A DNA stretch of 64,000 bases from contig NZ_JACOEA010000001.1 in NCBI RefSeq assembly GCF_014281125.1, forward strand, positions 914,783 through 978,782, given 5' to 3'. The stretch comes from Lawsonibacter celer (GTDB taxonomy: Bacteria > Bacillota > Clostridia > Oscillospirales > Oscillospiraceae). Each line of letters begins with the position of its first letter. The stretch's first letter is position 1. A model generated the notes under the pieces. That model did not search any database and was not told where the DNA came from. It saw only the letters and a program-made list of their open reading frames with translations. The translations under genes and the position numbers were made by a program. Positions 32,275 through 41,371 of the stretch are shown here, piece by piece.

Positions 32275-32871
32275 TTAAAAGGTCTCCGCCAGGGCCGCGC
32301 CCCGCTCCATAGCCGCCGCCAGAAGCGCGCCGGCGTCGTTGCGCGCATCGTCCAGCCCCTCCGCATCCAGGCAGACCAGCTCCGGGATGCCGTACATCAC
32401 ACACAGGGCCTCCAGCTGGCGCCGGCCCATCTCCAGCGGCGTGCCCGCATAGTAACCACCCCGGGTGGTCACCAGCAGCATGCGCTTTGCCCGACACAGC
32501 CCCTTCATGGCCCCCGTGGAGTCATAGCCAAAGGTGATGTTGGTCACCGAAATGCGCTCCAGATAGATCTTTAAAATGGACGGGAAGGACAGGTCCCAGA
32601 AGGGCGCGGCGATGACGATGCGGTCCGCCCCGGCAAACTGCCGCGCCGGTTCAAACATGGGCTGGTCCAGCCGGCCGGCCGCCCACAGGGCGTCCCGCTG
32701 GGCGAGCACCTCCGGGTACTGGGGCTCCAGCCTCTGGAGACACAGATCCCGCCGCACCACGGCAGTGTCCGGATGTTTGTCCTGGTATGTCTTAAGAAAA
32801 TGCTCCGCCAGCTTCCGGGTGCGAGAGCGCTCCCCCCGCACACAGGCGTCAATGAAAAGCAGCTGTTCCAT
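32275..32871 (-). CDS. Flavodoxin-fold NAD(P)H oxidoreductase (azoreductase-like)
   Basis: The 198-residue protein has the flavodoxin-like fold of FMN-dependent NADH azoreductases and quinone reductases: the phosphate-binding N-terminus FIDACVRGERSRTRKLAEHFL, the AGADRIVIAAPFWDLSFPSILKIYLERI segment typical of AzoR, and VTTRGGYYAG for flavin ring contacts. It would reduce quinones, azo bonds or nitro compounds with NAD(P)H. ATG 32871 follows AGGAGGAG. It sits between a CoA-transferase and asparaginase in a leftward operon with very tight spacing. Confidence 0.85.
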   Translation of the reverse strand: MEQLLFIDACVRGERSRTRKLAEHFLKTYQDKHPDTAVVRRDLCLQRLEPQYPEVLAQRDALWAAGRLDQPMFEPARQFAGADRIVIAAPFWDLSFPSILKIYLERISVTNITFGYDSTGAMKGLCRAKRMLLVTTRGGYYAGTPLEMGRRQLEALCVMYGIPELVCLDAEGLDDARNDAGALLAAAMERGAALAETF

Positions 32872-32905
32872 AGCTTTCTCCTCCTGTTTTCTTTGTCTGC
32901 CGGGC

Positions 32906-34204
32906 CTACCAGAGCATCCACTGGTCCGCCTGCCGGCGCAGCTCGGCGCGGAAATCCGGGTGGGCCACAGCGATGAGGTTTTCCACCCTCTGGCGGATGG
33001 TACGGTCCCGCAGGGGGGCGATGCCGTATTCCGTAACCACATAGTCCGCCAGATTGCGGGGAATGGACACCACTGCGCCGGGGGTCAGCTGGGCCTTGAG
33101 CTTGGAGACAGCGCCGCCCTTTGCCGTGGACGTGATGGCCACAATGCCCCGTCCCCCCTTGGAGTGATAGGCGCCATAGGCGAAATCGCAGGCACCGCCG
33201 GTGCCGGAAAACTGCCGGGGCCCCACGCTCTCCGAGCAGATCTGACCTGTCAGGTCCAGCTCCAGCGCCGTATTCACGGAGACCATATTGTCGTTCTGTG
33301 CGATGACAAAGGGGTCGTTGGTGTAGCTGCACCGGCGCATCTCAATCATCCCACCCCCGGCCATCAGATCGTAGAGCGCCTGGTCCCCCCAGGCGAAGGC
33401 GCCCACGGACTTGCCGGGGTTGAGGTTTTTACGGCTGTTATTCACCGCTCCGGAGCGCATCAGCCGCCCCATGGAGGCGGTAATCATCTCCGTATGGACG
33501 CCCAGATCCCGTTTGTCCAGGAGCTTCTCCCCCACCGCCCCCGGCATGCCGCCGATGCCCAGCTGGATACAGTCACCGTCCCGAATCAGTGAAGAGACAT
33601 ACTCCGCAATCTTCTCTTCCACGGGCGAGGCCGGGGTGGCCGGCGCATAGGGGAGGGGGCTGTCCTCCACCTCATAGAGGTAGTCCGCCGCCTCGATGGG
33701 CACCATGGTCTCCCCGCCCATGCGCGGAATATTGGGGTTGATTTCAAAGATCACCCGGTCTGCGGCCTCCATCCACTCCAGCGACGCCTCCAGATCAAAG
33801 GCAAGGGAGACCCGCCCGTCCGGATCCATGGGGCTGACCGCACAAACATGGACAGTGGGCCTGCGGGCACGGATCGTACTGGCCGCGATGGAGTGGAGAT
33901 TGCCCGGGACCAGAGAGACCCGTCTGACGGGGTGCATTCGGCGGCACGCGGGGCCGTAAAACGCGCTGAGGAAGTCAATATGCCCCTCCAGCGCAGGGTC
34001 TAATATGACCGGATAATCCTCCATATTATTCATCATCCACAGGCAAACGCCCTCCACCCGCGGTCCCACGGTGTGGAGCTGCCTGAGGAAATGGATCGGC
34101 TCGTTTCCATAACAGCTTGTGGTAATACAGTCTCCCGAGCGCACCAGCTCCAGCGCCCCCTCCACTGTCCCCAGCCTGGCCTGATAGGCCTCCTGCTTGG
34201 TCAT
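32906..34204 (-). CDS. Acetyl-CoA hydrolase/CoA-transferase family protein (second copy)
   Basis: This 432-residue protein resembles the CoA-transferase at 18540-19841 over its full length. The glutamate that forms the covalent CoA intermediate is in LGVHTEMI, followed by the conserved NNSRKNLNPGKSVGAF and DYVVTEYGIAPLRDRTIRQRVE. It belongs to the 4-hydroxybutyrate/butyryl-CoA:acetate CoA-transferase group, which in gut anaerobes performs the final butyrate-releasing step; substrate identity needs assay. ATG 34204 follows GGAGGAGGAC, which rejects the longer frame. It is the first gene of a leftward three-gene unit with the oxidoreductase and asparaginase. Confidence 0.9.
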   Translation of the reverse strand: MTKQEAYQARLGTVEGALELVRSGDCITTSCYGNEPIHFLRQLHTVGPRVEGVCLWMMNNMEDYPVILDPALEGHIDFLSAFYGPACRRMHPVRRVSLVPGNLHSIAASTIRARRPTVHVCAVSPMDPDGRVSLAFDLEASLEWMEAADRVIFEINPNIPRMGGETMVPIEAADYLYEVEDSPLPYAPATPASPVEEKIAEYVSSLIRDGDCIQLGIGGMPGAVGEKLLDKRDLGVHTEMITASMGRLMRSGAVNNSRKNLNPGKSVGAFAWGDQALYDLMAGGGMIEMRRCSYTNDPFVIAQNDNMVSVNTALELDLTGQICSESVGPRQFSGTGGACDFAYGAYHSKGGRGIVAITSTAKGGAVSKLKAQLTPGAVVSIPRNLADYVVTEYGIAPLRDRTIRQRVENLIAVAHPDFRAELRRQADQWMLW

Positions 34205-34323
34205 AGTTTGTCCTCCTCCTGCTTCCAAATAACCGCTGATTGCAGTTTACCACAAATGTCCCGGCTGCGCCATTCCCCAAAACAGAATTGCAGCGCTTTC
34301 CGGCAAAAATTCACACAATACAG

Positions 34324-34351
34324 TTGCATTTTCTTTTTTTAATGGTATCAT
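34324..34351 (+). promoter_or_regulatory. Promoter of the CobW-type gene pair
   Basis: TTGCAT (34324-34329) and TATCAT (34346-34351) are spaced by 16 bases; the -10 lies within a short palindrome AATG-GTAT-CATT (34341-34352) that might bind a metal regulator. No full Zur or Fur box is evident. Confidence 0.5.
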
Positions 34352-34393
34352 TAATTCTATTCAAAATCTGAAACAGCAAAGGACTTGATGGCT

Positions 34394-35494
34394 ATGACAA
34401 AAATCGACATTATCTCCGGCTTCCTGGGTGCAGGCAAGACTACGCTGATTAAAAAGCTCCTGGCCGAGGCCTTTCAGGGGGAAAAGCTGGTGCTCATCGA
34501 GAATGAATTCGGCGAGATCAGCATTGATAGCGGCTTTTTGAAGGAGTCCGGCGTGCAGATCTCCGAGATGTCCTCCGGATGCATCTGCTGCTCTCTGGTG
34601 GGCGACTTCGGCAAGGCCCTGAAGGAGGTGCAGGAGCAGTTCCACCCGGACCGCATCCTGATCGAGCCCTCCGGCGTGGGCAAGCTCAGCGACGTGGTGG
34701 TGGCCGTGGAAAACACGGTGGCCGGCCTTCCGGACATGGCCCTCAACAGTGCGGTCACCGTGGCCGACGCCAGCAAGGTAAAGATCTATATGAAAAACTT
34801 CGGCGAGTTTTACAACAATCAGATCGAAAGCGCCGGGGCCATCCTGCTCTCCCGCACCCAGAAGGTGAGCCAGGAGAAGCTGGAGGCCGCCGTGGCCATG
34901 CTGCGGGAAAAGAATCCCGACGCGGCCATTCTCACCACCCCCTGGGATCAGCTGGACGGCCAGGCCATCCTCTCCGCCATGGAGCAGGTCTCCCTGGCGG
35001 ACGAGCTGCTGGCCAAAATGCGCGCTGAGCATGAAGCCGAGGAGGCCGAGCACGACCACCATCACCACCATGACCATGACGAACACGAGCACGAGCATGA
35101 GCACCACCATCACCATGATCACGAAGAGCATGAACATCATCATGATCATGACCATGACCATCACCACGACCACGGCCCCGACTGCACCTGCGGCTGCCAC
35201 GACCACCATCACCATCATGCCGACGAGGTCTTTTCCAGCTGGGGGAAGGAGACCCCCAAGACCTTTTCTCAGCCGGAGCTTGCGCACATTCTCGCCGAGC
35301 TGGACAGCGGCGAATACGGCAAAATCCTGCGGGCCAAGGGTATCGTGGCCAGCGACACAGGCGCGTGGCTGGAGTTCGATTATGTGCCTGAGGAGCACGA
35401 AGTCCGGGCCGGCCGGCCGGACTACACCGGCCGCCTGTGCGTCATCGGCGCCGAGCTGAAGGAGGAGAAGCTCTCCCAGCTCTTCGGCCTGTAA
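34394..35494 (+). CDS. CobW/COG0523-family GTPase with histidine-rich metal-binding region
   Basis: The 366-residue protein is a G3E-family metal chaperone GTPase. It shows the Walker A GFLGAGKTT near the N-terminus, the nickel/zinc-binding C-x-C-C motif in SSGCICCSL (about 56-64), and the Walker B/E-x-S region ILIEPSGVGKLSDV. Between about 215 and 275 there is a long His/Asp/Glu-rich tract ending in DCTCGCHDHHHHH, then the small C-terminal CobW domain. Such proteins deliver or store zinc or related metals. ATG 34394 lies 10 bases behind AAAGGA; ATG 34388 and TTG 34385 are alternatives. It pairs with a second CobW-like gene 27 bases downstream. Confidence 0.88.
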   Translation: MTKIDIISGFLGAGKTTLIKKLLAEAFQGEKLVLIENEFGEISIDSGFLKESGVQISEMSSGCICCSLVGDFGKALKEVQEQFHPDRILIEPSGVGKLSDVVVAVENTVAGLPDMALNSAVTVADASKVKIYMKNFGEFYNNQIESAGAILLSRTQKVSQEKLEAAVAMLREKNPDAAILTTPWDQLDGQAILSAMEQVSLADELLAKMRAEHEAEEAEHDHHHHHDHDEHEHEHEHHHHHDHEEHEHHHDHDHDHHHDHGPDCTCGCHDHHHHHADEVFSSWGKETPKTFSQPELAHILAELDSGEYGKILRAKGIVASDTGAWLEFDYVPEEHEVRAGRPDYTGRLCVIGAELKEEKLSQLFGL

Positions 35495-35521
35495 CGGGCT
35501 CTCCGGAAAGGAACGATCACT

Positions 35522-36451
35522 ATGGATATTCCCGTTTATCTCATCGCCGGCTTTCTGGATTCCGGCAAAACCGCCTTTATCAACGGTATTCTGGAGGACG
35601 GCTTTGCCCGGGAGGACCGCACCCTTCTGATCTGCTGTGAGGAGGGCGAGGAGGAGTATAATCCCCGGGCCATGGACAACGTCACTGTGGTCACGGTGGA
35701 GGAACAGGCGGATTTGAAATGCTCCTTTCTGAAGGAGTGTGAGAAGAAATACCGCCCCAAGCAGGTGCTCATTGAGTACAACGGCATGTGGCCTCTCCAG
35801 CCCCTCTTCAGCGACATTCTCCCCGCCAACTGGATCCTCTACCAGATCATGACCGTGGTGGAGGCCCCCACGTTTGAGCTGTACACCAAGAACATGGGGC
35901 AGCTGATGATGGAGAAAATCCTCAACTGTGACATGCTCGTCTTTAACCGCTGCACACCCGAGCTGAAGGACTCCCTGCGCAAGCGGAATCTGCGCATGGT
36001 CAACCGCCGGGCCAACATCTATCTGGAGAGCGAGGACGGTTCGGACGAGGACTACCTCACCGGAGACGAGTGCCCCTTCGACCTGGAACAGCCCGTGGTG
36101 GACATCCCGGACGACGACTACGGCGTGTGGTATGTGGACGTCATGGACCATCCGGAGCGGTACGCGGGCAAGACCGTCCACATGAAGCTGGTCATGTGCC
36201 ACTCCCGGAACTACCCGGGCATCGACTGCCCCGGGCGCTTCGCCATGGTGTGCTGCGAGAATGACGTGACCTTCCTGGGGCTCATCGCCAAGGGGGATGG
36301 GCTGGACCGGTACAAGGACCACGACTGGATCGAGGTCACCGCCCAGATGGCGGTGGAACACCAAGCCGCCTACCACGGGGAGGGACCGGTGATGCACATC
36401 CAGTCCATCGCTCCCTGCGCCAAAGCCGTCCAGGAGGTCGTCTCCTTCTGA
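35522..36451 (+). CDS. CobW-like GTPase fused to a DUF1980/YcgQ-type C-terminal domain
   Basis: The first 180 residues form a G3E GTPase with Walker A GFLDSGKTAF (about 9-18); the usual C-x-C-C metal motif is missing, with only LLICCEEGEEEY in the equivalent part. The C-terminal 110 residues read like the soluble domain of YcgQ/TIGR03943 proteins (YAGKTVHMKLVMCHSRNYPG, RFAMVCCENDVTFLGLIAKG), which elsewhere accompany CobW proteins and a membrane partner. Seen directly: one uninterrupted frame of 309 residues. Inferred: a metal-trafficking adaptor. No membrane helix is present. A strong terminator follows. Confidence 0.75.
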   Translation: MDIPVYLIAGFLDSGKTAFINGILEDGFAREDRTLLICCEEGEEEYNPRAMDNVTVVTVEEQADLKCSFLKECEKKYRPKQVLIEYNGMWPLQPLFSDILPANWILYQIMTVVEAPTFELYTKNMGQLMMEKILNCDMLVFNRCTPELKDSLRKRNLRMVNRRANIYLESEDGSDEDYLTGDECPFDLEQPVVDIPDDDYGVWYVDVMDHPERYAGKTVHMKLVMCHSRNYPGIDCPGRFAMVCCENDVTFLGLIAKGDGLDRYKDHDWIEVTAQMAVEHQAAYHGEGPVMHIQSIAPCAKAVQEVVSF

Positions 36452-36478
36452 GCGCCGTATTTTTCCTCTGCCCACATC

Positions 36479-36508
36479 AGCGCCGGACCTTATGGTCCGG
36501 CGCTTTTT
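36479..36508 (+). terminator. Terminator of the CobW operon
   Basis: An 11-base-pair stem (AGCGCCGGACC / GGTCCGGCGCT) with a TTAT loop is followed by TTTTT. Confidence 0.93.
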
Positions 36509-36556
36509 CATTGGCCGAAGCGGATTTGTGATTTTTCACAAAGCTGTTTTTCCCCC

Positions 36557-36584
36557 TTGACAATCTTCCAAAACCTGCTACAAT
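36557..36584 (+). promoter_or_regulatory. Promoter of the fatty-acid synthesis operon
   Basis: TTGACA (36557-36562) and TACAAT (36579-36584) are spaced by 16 bases, about 85 bases before acpP. Confidence 0.85.
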
Positions 36585-36591
36585 ACGTTTA

Positions 36592-36627
36592 AATTATTTT
36601 AGTTAAATATTTTTAATTAAAATAATT
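36592..36627 (+). promoter_or_regulatory. AT-rich dyad, probable operator for the fatty-acid operon regulator
   Basis: AATTATTTTAGTT (36592-36604) and AATTAAAATAATT (36615-36627) form an inverted repeat with 12 of 13 pairs around a 10-base AT spacer, starting 8 bases after the -10 box. The position suits repression by the MarR-type (FabT-like) protein encoded at the end of the operon. Confidence 0.6.
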
Positions 36628-36670
36628 GAATCCATAGTCTGCACATTACCACCGAAAGGAGAACATAACC

Positions 36671-36898
36671 ATGTTTGAAAAAGTACGCGATATTATTGCC
36701 GAAACCCTGAGCTGCGACCTGGAGCAGGTCACCATGGAGGCCAGCCTGGCCGACGATCTGGAGGCGGATTCTCTGGACGCGGTGGAGCTGAATATGGCGC
36801 TGGAGGAGGCCATCGGCGCCTGTATTCCTGACGAGGAGCTCAAGAACATCAAGACCGTGGGCGACATTGTCCGCTATCTGGAGCAGCATCAGGAGTAA
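36671..36898 (+). CDS. acpP: Acyl carrier protein
   Basis: The 75-residue acidic protein carries growing acyl chains on 4'-phosphopantetheine. The attachment serine is in [10 protein letters not shown] (S37), within the standard four-helix layout [13 protein letters not shown]...LEADSLD...GDIVRYLEQ. The ribosome site AAAGGAGAAC precedes the ATG. It opens a twelve-gene fatty-acid operon, so it is the main fatty-acid carrier rather than a polyketide or lipoteichoic acid carrier. Confidence 0.96.
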   Translation: MFEKVRDIIAETLSCDLEQVTMEASLADDLEADSLDAVELNMALEEAIGACIPDEELKNIKTVGDIVRYLEQHQE

Positions 36899-36901
36899 GC
36901 C

Positions 36902-37336
36902 GTGGATATGCAGCAGATTCTTGCCCTCCTGGATCGCTTTTCGGCCTCTCCCCTCACTGCGCTGGAGGTGGAGCTGGAGGGCGCGCGGGTCAGGCTGGAG
37001 AAAGGAAGGCAGGCTGTCCCCGCCCCTGTATGCCCGCCTGTCCCGGACGCTCCGGCGGCCCAGCCCGCCCCTGCCCCGGCGCCAGCCCAAGAGGCGGGGC
37101 GTTACATCACCGCCCCGCTGGTAGGCACTTTCTACGCGTCCCCCGCCCCGGGAGAGGCCCCCTTCGCCCCCGTGGGTGCGGCGGTAAAAAAGGGGCAGAC
37201 CGTATGTGTGCTGGAGGCCATGAAAATGATGAGCGAGGTACCCGCGCCCTTCGACTGCGTCATCGAGGAAGTGCTGGTACAGGACGGAGATCTGGCGGGC
37301 TTTGACGCCCCCATCTTCCGCGTCCGGGAGCGGTAG
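36902..37336 (+). CDS. accB: Biotin carboxyl carrier protein of acetyl-CoA carboxylase
   Basis: The 144-residue protein carries biotin between the carboxylase and carboxyltransferase. A proline/alanine-rich flexible linker (about 45-65) separates an N-terminal helix from the biotinyl domain, where the lysine of EAMKMMSE is modified. Translation starts with GTG at 36902, because AGGAG overlapping the acpP stop is six bases away; the ATG at 36908 is too far. Next is accC after 3 bases. Confidence 0.95.
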   Translation: MDMQQILALLDRFSASPLTALEVELEGARVRLEKGRQAVPAPVCPPVPDAPAAQPAPAPAPAQEAGRYITAPLVGTFYASPAPGEAPFAPVGAAVKKGQTVCVLEAMKMMSEVPAPFDCVIEEVLVQDGDLAGFDAPIFRVRER

Positions 37337-37339
37337 GCC

Positions 37340-38707
37340 ATGTTTCACCGTATTTTCATCGCCAACCGAGGGGAGATCGCGGTGCGCATCATCCGCGCCT
37401 GCCGGGAGCTGGAGATCGAGACAGTGGCGGTCTATTCCACCGCCGACGCCCACGCCCTCCATGTGCAGCTGGCCACCCAGTCGGTGTGCATCGGTCCCGC
37501 CAGAGCGGCGGAGAGCTACCTGAACCTGTCCGCCCTGCTCACCGCTGCGCTGGAGACCGGTTGCGACGCCGTCCACCCTGGCTACGGCTTTTTATCTGAG
37601 AATCCAGAGTTTGCCGAGCTTTGTGAAAAATGCGATCTGCGCTTCATCGGCCCCTCCGGGGCGGTCATCCGGCAGATGGGCAACAAGGCTGCCGCCCGTG
37701 CGCTGATGCGGCGGCACGGCGTGCCGGTGGTGCCGGGGTCGGACGGCCCGGTCCCGGATGCCCAGACCGCCGCGGCAATTGCCGCGGAAATCGGTTACCC
37801 TGTTCTGATCAAGGCCTCCGCCGGAGGGGGCGGGCGCGGCATGCGCCGGGCATATGCCCCGGAGGAGCTGCCCACCCTCTTTGCCGCCGCCCAGGCCGAG
37901 GCGGCGGCCTGCTTCGGCAACGGGGAGCTCTACGTGGAAAAGCTCATTGTGAACCCGCGGCACATTGAATTCCAGATCCTAGCCGACCGCCAGGGCCATG
38001 TGATCCACCTGGGAGAGCGGGACTGCTCCGTCCAGCGGAAGAATCAGAAACTGATTGAGGAGTCCCCCTCCCGGGCGCTGGACGCCGGCCTGCGGGCGCG
38101 CATGGGCGAAGCCGCCGTGGCCGCCGCCCGGGCCGCCGGATACCAGAGCGCCGGGACGGTGGAGTTTGTGCTGGATCAGGATGGGAGCTTCTATTTCATT
38201 GAGATGAACACTCGCATCCAGGTGGAGCACCCGGTCACCGAGATGGTCACCGGGGTGGACCTGCTGCGGGAACAGATCCGCATTGCCGCCGGCCTGCCCC
38301 TGGGTCTCACCCAGGAGCAGGTATGTCAGAGTGGCTGCGCCATGGAGTGCCGCATCAACGCGGAGGACCCCCGCGCCGGCTTCCGCCCCGCGCCGGGACG
38401 GACGGAATTTCTCCACCTCCCCGGCGGACCCGGGGTGCGGGTGGACACCGCCCTCTTCCCCGGCTATGAGCTGCCCCCCTACTACGACTCCCTGGCCGCC
38501 AAGCTCATCGTCCACGCCCCCACCCGGCTGGAGTGCATCCGCCGGATGCGCCGGGCGCTGGAGGAGCTGATTATCCAGGGCTACCCCACCACAGCGGATC
38601 TGGCCCACCTGATTCTCTACCACCCGGATTTTGTAAAGGGCCGGTACGACACCGGCTTTCTGGAGCAGCATCTGGACGAGCTGCTGGCCTGGGACTGTAA
38701 GGCCTGA
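37340..38707 (+). CDS. accC: Biotin carboxylase subunit of acetyl-CoA carboxylase
   Basis: AccC uses ATP and bicarbonate to carboxylate biotin on AccB. The 455-residue protein has the N-terminal [20 protein letters not shown], the ATP-grasp glycine loop [12 protein letters not shown] (about 162-173), the [14 protein letters not shown] catalytic segment and the biotin-carboxylase C-terminal domain. Length is standard. It sits between accB and accD within the fatty-acid operon; a 53-base gap with its own AAGGAG site leads to accD. Confidence 0.96.
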   Translation: MFHRIFIANRGEIAVRIIRACRELEIETVAVYSTADAHALHVQLATQSVCIGPARAAESYLNLSALLTAALETGCDAVHPGYGFLSENPEFAELCEKCDLRFIGPSGAVIRQMGNKAAARALMRRHGVPVVPGSDGPVPDAQTAAAIAAEIGYPVLIKASAGGGGRGMRRAYAPEELPTLFAAAQAEAAACFGNGELYVEKLIVNPRHIEFQILADRQGHVIHLGERDCSVQRKNQKLIEESPSRALDAGLRARMGEAAVAAARAAGYQSAGTVEFVLDQDGSFYFIEMNTRIQVEHPVTEMVTGVDLLREQIRIAAGLPLGLTQEQVCQSGCAMECRINAEDPRAGFRPAPGRTEFLHLPGGPGVRVDTALFPGYELPPYYDSLAAKLIVHAPTRLECIRRMRRALEELIIQGYPTTADLAHLILYHPDFVKGRYDTGFLEQHLDELLAWDCKA

Positions 38708-38760
38708 GAACGGCCTTACGCGCGGGGGCGCAGGCCTCTACAAACAAAAAGGAGCGTTCC

Positions 38761-39648
38761 ATGGAACAAGAAAACTTTTCCCAGCGCCGGGCGCGGCTGA
38801 TTGAGCTCCAGCGTCGGCGGGGCGGAAAGGAGCGGGATGTGCCCAAACGCAGGCCCGCCAAGGCGGTGTTCGGCAAGTGCCCCCAGTGCGGCGCGGTCAC
38901 GCCCAAGAGCACCCTGGTCCGCGCCCTCTATGTGTGCCCCTCCTGCGGCTATCACCACCCCATCGGTGCTTATCTGCGTCTGTCCATGCTGCTGGACTCC
39001 CACAGCTTCCGTGAGCTGGACGAAAAGCTGGTGGCCCCAAACGTCCTGGACTTTCCCGGCTATGACGACAAGCGCAAAGCCGCCCGGCGCTCCACCGGCC
39101 TCAACGAGGCGGTGGTCACCGCCCGGGGCAAAATCGACAGCCGGACTGTGATCTGCGCCGTGCTGGACAGTCAATTCATGATGGGCAGCATGGGGGTGGC
39201 CGTGGGGGAAAAGATTACTCGGGCGGCGGAATACGCCGTCCGGACCGGATACCCCCTCATCCTCTTCTCCGCCAGCGGCGGCGCCCGGATGCAGGAGGGC
39301 ATTCTGTCCCTGATGCAGATGGCCAAGACCAGCGCCGCCCTGGCCCGGCTCTCCCAGGCGGGAGGGCTGTATATCTCGGTGTTCACCCATCCCACCACCG
39401 GCGGCGTCACGGCCTCCTTCGCATCCCTGGGGGACTACACCCTGGCCGAGCCGGGGGCCCTCATCGGCTTTGCCGGGCCCCGGGTCATTGAGCAGACCAT
39501 CGGCCAGAAGCTGCCCGACGGCTTCCAGCGCGCGGAATTTCTTCTGGAGCACGGCTTTGTGGACCAGATTGTCCCCCGCGCCAGGCTGCGGGAGACAATC
39601 TCCCGGCTGCTGCGCCTACATGAAAAAGGGGGCGTCCGCCGTGGCTGA
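38761..39648 (+). CDS. accD: Acetyl-CoA carboxylase carboxyltransferase beta subunit
   Basis: AccD with AccA transfers carboxyl from biotin to acetyl-CoA to give malonyl-CoA. The 295-residue protein has an N-terminal Cys4 zinc ribbon (CPQCGAV...YVCPSCGYH, about 40-63) and the crotonase-like carboxyltransferase fold with [21 protein letters not shown] and [14 protein letters not shown]. Its stop codon overlaps the GTG start of accA in the octamer GTGGCTGA, which couples synthesis of the two subunits in equal amounts. Confidence 0.96.
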   Translation: MEQENFSQRRARLIELQRRRGGKERDVPKRRPAKAVFGKCPQCGAVTPKSTLVRALYVCPSCGYHHPIGAYLRLSMLLDSHSFRELDEKLVAPNVLDFPGYDDKRKAARRSTGLNEAVVTARGKIDSRTVICAVLDSQFMMGSMGVAVGEKITRAAEYAVRTGYPLILFSASGGARMQEGILSLMQMAKTSAALARLSQAGGLYISVFTHPTTGGVTASFASLGDYTLAEPGALIGFAGPRVIEQTIGQKLPDGFQRAEFLLEHGFVDQIVPRARLRETISRLLRLHEKGGVRRG

Positions 39649-40429
39649 ATATACCGCCGCCCAGCGGGTGGCCCTGGCCCGCCACGCCGGACGCCCCGGC
39701 ACGGCGGACTACATCTGCGCCCTGTTCACCGACTTCTTTGAATGCCGGGGCGACCGGCAGTGCAAGGAGGACGAGAGCATTCTGGGCGGCGTGGCCCTCT
39801 ACCACGGCCGTCCGGTAACCGTGGTGGGCCACCGCAAGGGCAAAAATCTGACGGAAAACCTCAAATGCAACTTTGGAATGCCCGGGCCCGAAGGCTACCG
39901 GAAGGCCCAACGTCTCTTCCGGCAGGCAGAAAAGTTTGACCGTCCGGTCATTACCTTTATTGACACCCCTGGTGCCTATCCCGGCCTAGAGGCCGAGGCC
40001 AGGGGCCAGGGGGAGGCCATCGCCTCCTGTCTGGCCCTGCTCTCCGGCCTGAACGTGCCCGTGGTGGCGGTGGTCACCGGCGAGGGCGGCTCGGGCGGGG
40101 CCCTCGCCCTGGCGGTGGCCAACCGGGTGATCCTTCTGGAGAACGCGGTGTACTCCGTGCTCTCCCCGGAGGGCTTCGCCTCCATTCTGTGGAAGGACTC
40201 CTCCCGCAGCGCTGAGGCCGCCGAGGTCATGAAGCTCACCGCCCCGGATCTGCTCCGGCTGGGGGTGGCGGACGCCGTCGTCCCGGAGCCGGAAGGCGGC
40301 GCCCACCTGGACCCGGAGGCCGTCTTTTCCGCAGTGGACCGGGAGATCGCCCGGCAGCTGGCCCGGGTGGAGCGGGAGGGCCGCTTTGCCCAAAACCGAT
40401 ATGAAAAATTCAGGAGGATCGGGCTTTGA
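39641..40429 (+). CDS. accA: Acetyl-CoA carboxylase carboxyltransferase alpha subunit
   Basis: The 262-residue alpha subunit pairs with AccD. It shows [53 protein letters not shown], the [23 protein letters not shown] signature and [18 protein letters not shown] chose GTG 39641 behind AAAAAGGGGG, overlapping the accD stop by 8 bases; the in-frame ATG at 39620 has no ribosome site. The protein lacks the N-terminal helical extension of proteobacterial AccA, as in other clostridia. Its TGA overlaps the TTG start of fabH. Confidence 0.95.
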   Translation: MAEYTAAQRVALARHAGRPGTADYICALFTDFFECRGDRQCKEDESILGGVALYHGRPVTVVGHRKGKNLTENLKCNFGMPGPEGYRKAQRLFRQAEKFDRPVITFIDTPGAYPGLEAEARGQGEAIASCLALLSGLNVPVVAVVTGEGGSGGALALAVANRVILLENAVYSVLSPEGFASILWKDSSRSAEAAEVMKLTAPDLLRLGVADAVVPEPEGGAHLDPEAVFSAVDREIARQLARVEREGRFAQNRYEKFRRIGL

Positions 40430-41358
40430 AAGGGCTTCGTATCATTTCCACCGGCAGGGCCTTGCCCTCCAAATGCATGACCAATGACGACATGAGCCGC
40501 CTGGTGGACACCAGCGACGAGTGGATTTCCACCCGCACTGGCATCCGCCAGCGGTATTTCTGTGAAGCGGAGGGCAACGCCGACCTGGCCGCCGCCGCGG
40601 CCGGGCTGGCGCTGAAGCGCTCCGGGATCGCTCCGGGGCAGCTGTGCGCCTGCATTGTGGCCACGGTGACGCCGGACTATGCCACGCCCTCCATGGGCTG
40701 CATGGTGCAGCGCAGGCTGGGCCTGCCGGAGGACTTGCCCTGCTTTGATATCAGCGTGGGGTGCACCGGCTTTGTCTACGGGCTTCAGATCGCCCGGGGG
40801 CTGCTGCTCCAGGACCGGCGGCCCTACGCCCTGGTGGTGGGCTCCGAGGCTCTCAGCCATGTGCTGGACTTTGCGGACCGGAGCACCTGCGTCCTATTCG
40901 GGGACGGGGCGGGCGCGGCGGTGGTGACCCTGGACGAGACCCCTTACGCCTGTGTGCTGGGAAGCCGGGGCGACCCGGCGGCCCTCTCCGTGGCCGGTCC
41001 CGGGCTGCCCCGGGCCATCCACATGGACGGTCCGGCAGTCTTTCGCTTCGCCGTGGAGGCCCTCCCCCGGTGCGCCCGCACCCTTCTGGACCAGGCCGGG
41101 TTGACCCTGGAGGACATCCGCTGGTTTGTCCCCCACCAGGCCAATGCCCGTATCATTTCCTCCGCCGCCAGGCGGCTGGGGGTTCCTCCGGAGCGGTTCT
41201 ATCAGAATATGGAGCGCTACGGCAACACCTCCGCCGCCAGCATCCCCATCGCCCTGGACGAGATGAGCCAGCAGGGGCTGCTCCAGCGGGGAGACAGGAT
41301 CCTCTGTATAGGCTTCGGCGCGGGCCTGACCTGGGGCGGCGCGCTTTTGGAGTGGTAA
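40426..41358 (+). CDS. fabH: 3-Oxoacyl-ACP synthase III
   Basis: FabH starts chain synthesis by condensing acetyl-CoA (or branched acyl-CoA) with malonyl-ACP. The 310-residue protein has the complete triad: C113 in GCTGFVYG, histidine in VPHQANARI and asparagine in YGNTSAAS, followed by the usual GFGAGLTWGGALLEW ending. TTG 40426 is the start, eight bases after AGGAGG and overlapping the accA stop by four. In contrast to the KAS III-like protein at 19862-20875, all catalytic residues are kept. Confidence 0.96.
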   Translation: MKGLRIISTGRALPSKCMTNDDMSRLVDTSDEWISTRTGIRQRYFCEAEGNADLAAAAAGLALKRSGIAPGQLCACIVATVTPDYATPSMGCMVQRRLGLPEDLPCFDISVGCTGFVYGLQIARGLLLQDRRPYALVVGSEALSHVLDFADRSTCVLFGDGAGAAVVTLDETPYACVLGSRGDPAALSVAGPGLPRAIHMDGPAVFRFAVEALPRCARTLLDQAGLTLEDIRWFVPHQANARIISSAARRLGVPPERFYQNMERYGNTSAASIPIALDEMSQQGLLQRGDRILCIGFGAGLTWGGALLEW

Positions 41359-41371
41359 GGAGAGACGAATC

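Noticed and set aside
34361..36511. A 716-residue open frame on the minus strand opposite both CobW genes
   Set aside because: It is a shadow of GC-rich coding DNA; its low-complexity Val/Met stretch is the reverse of the His-rich tract, and it lacks a ribosome site or family signature.
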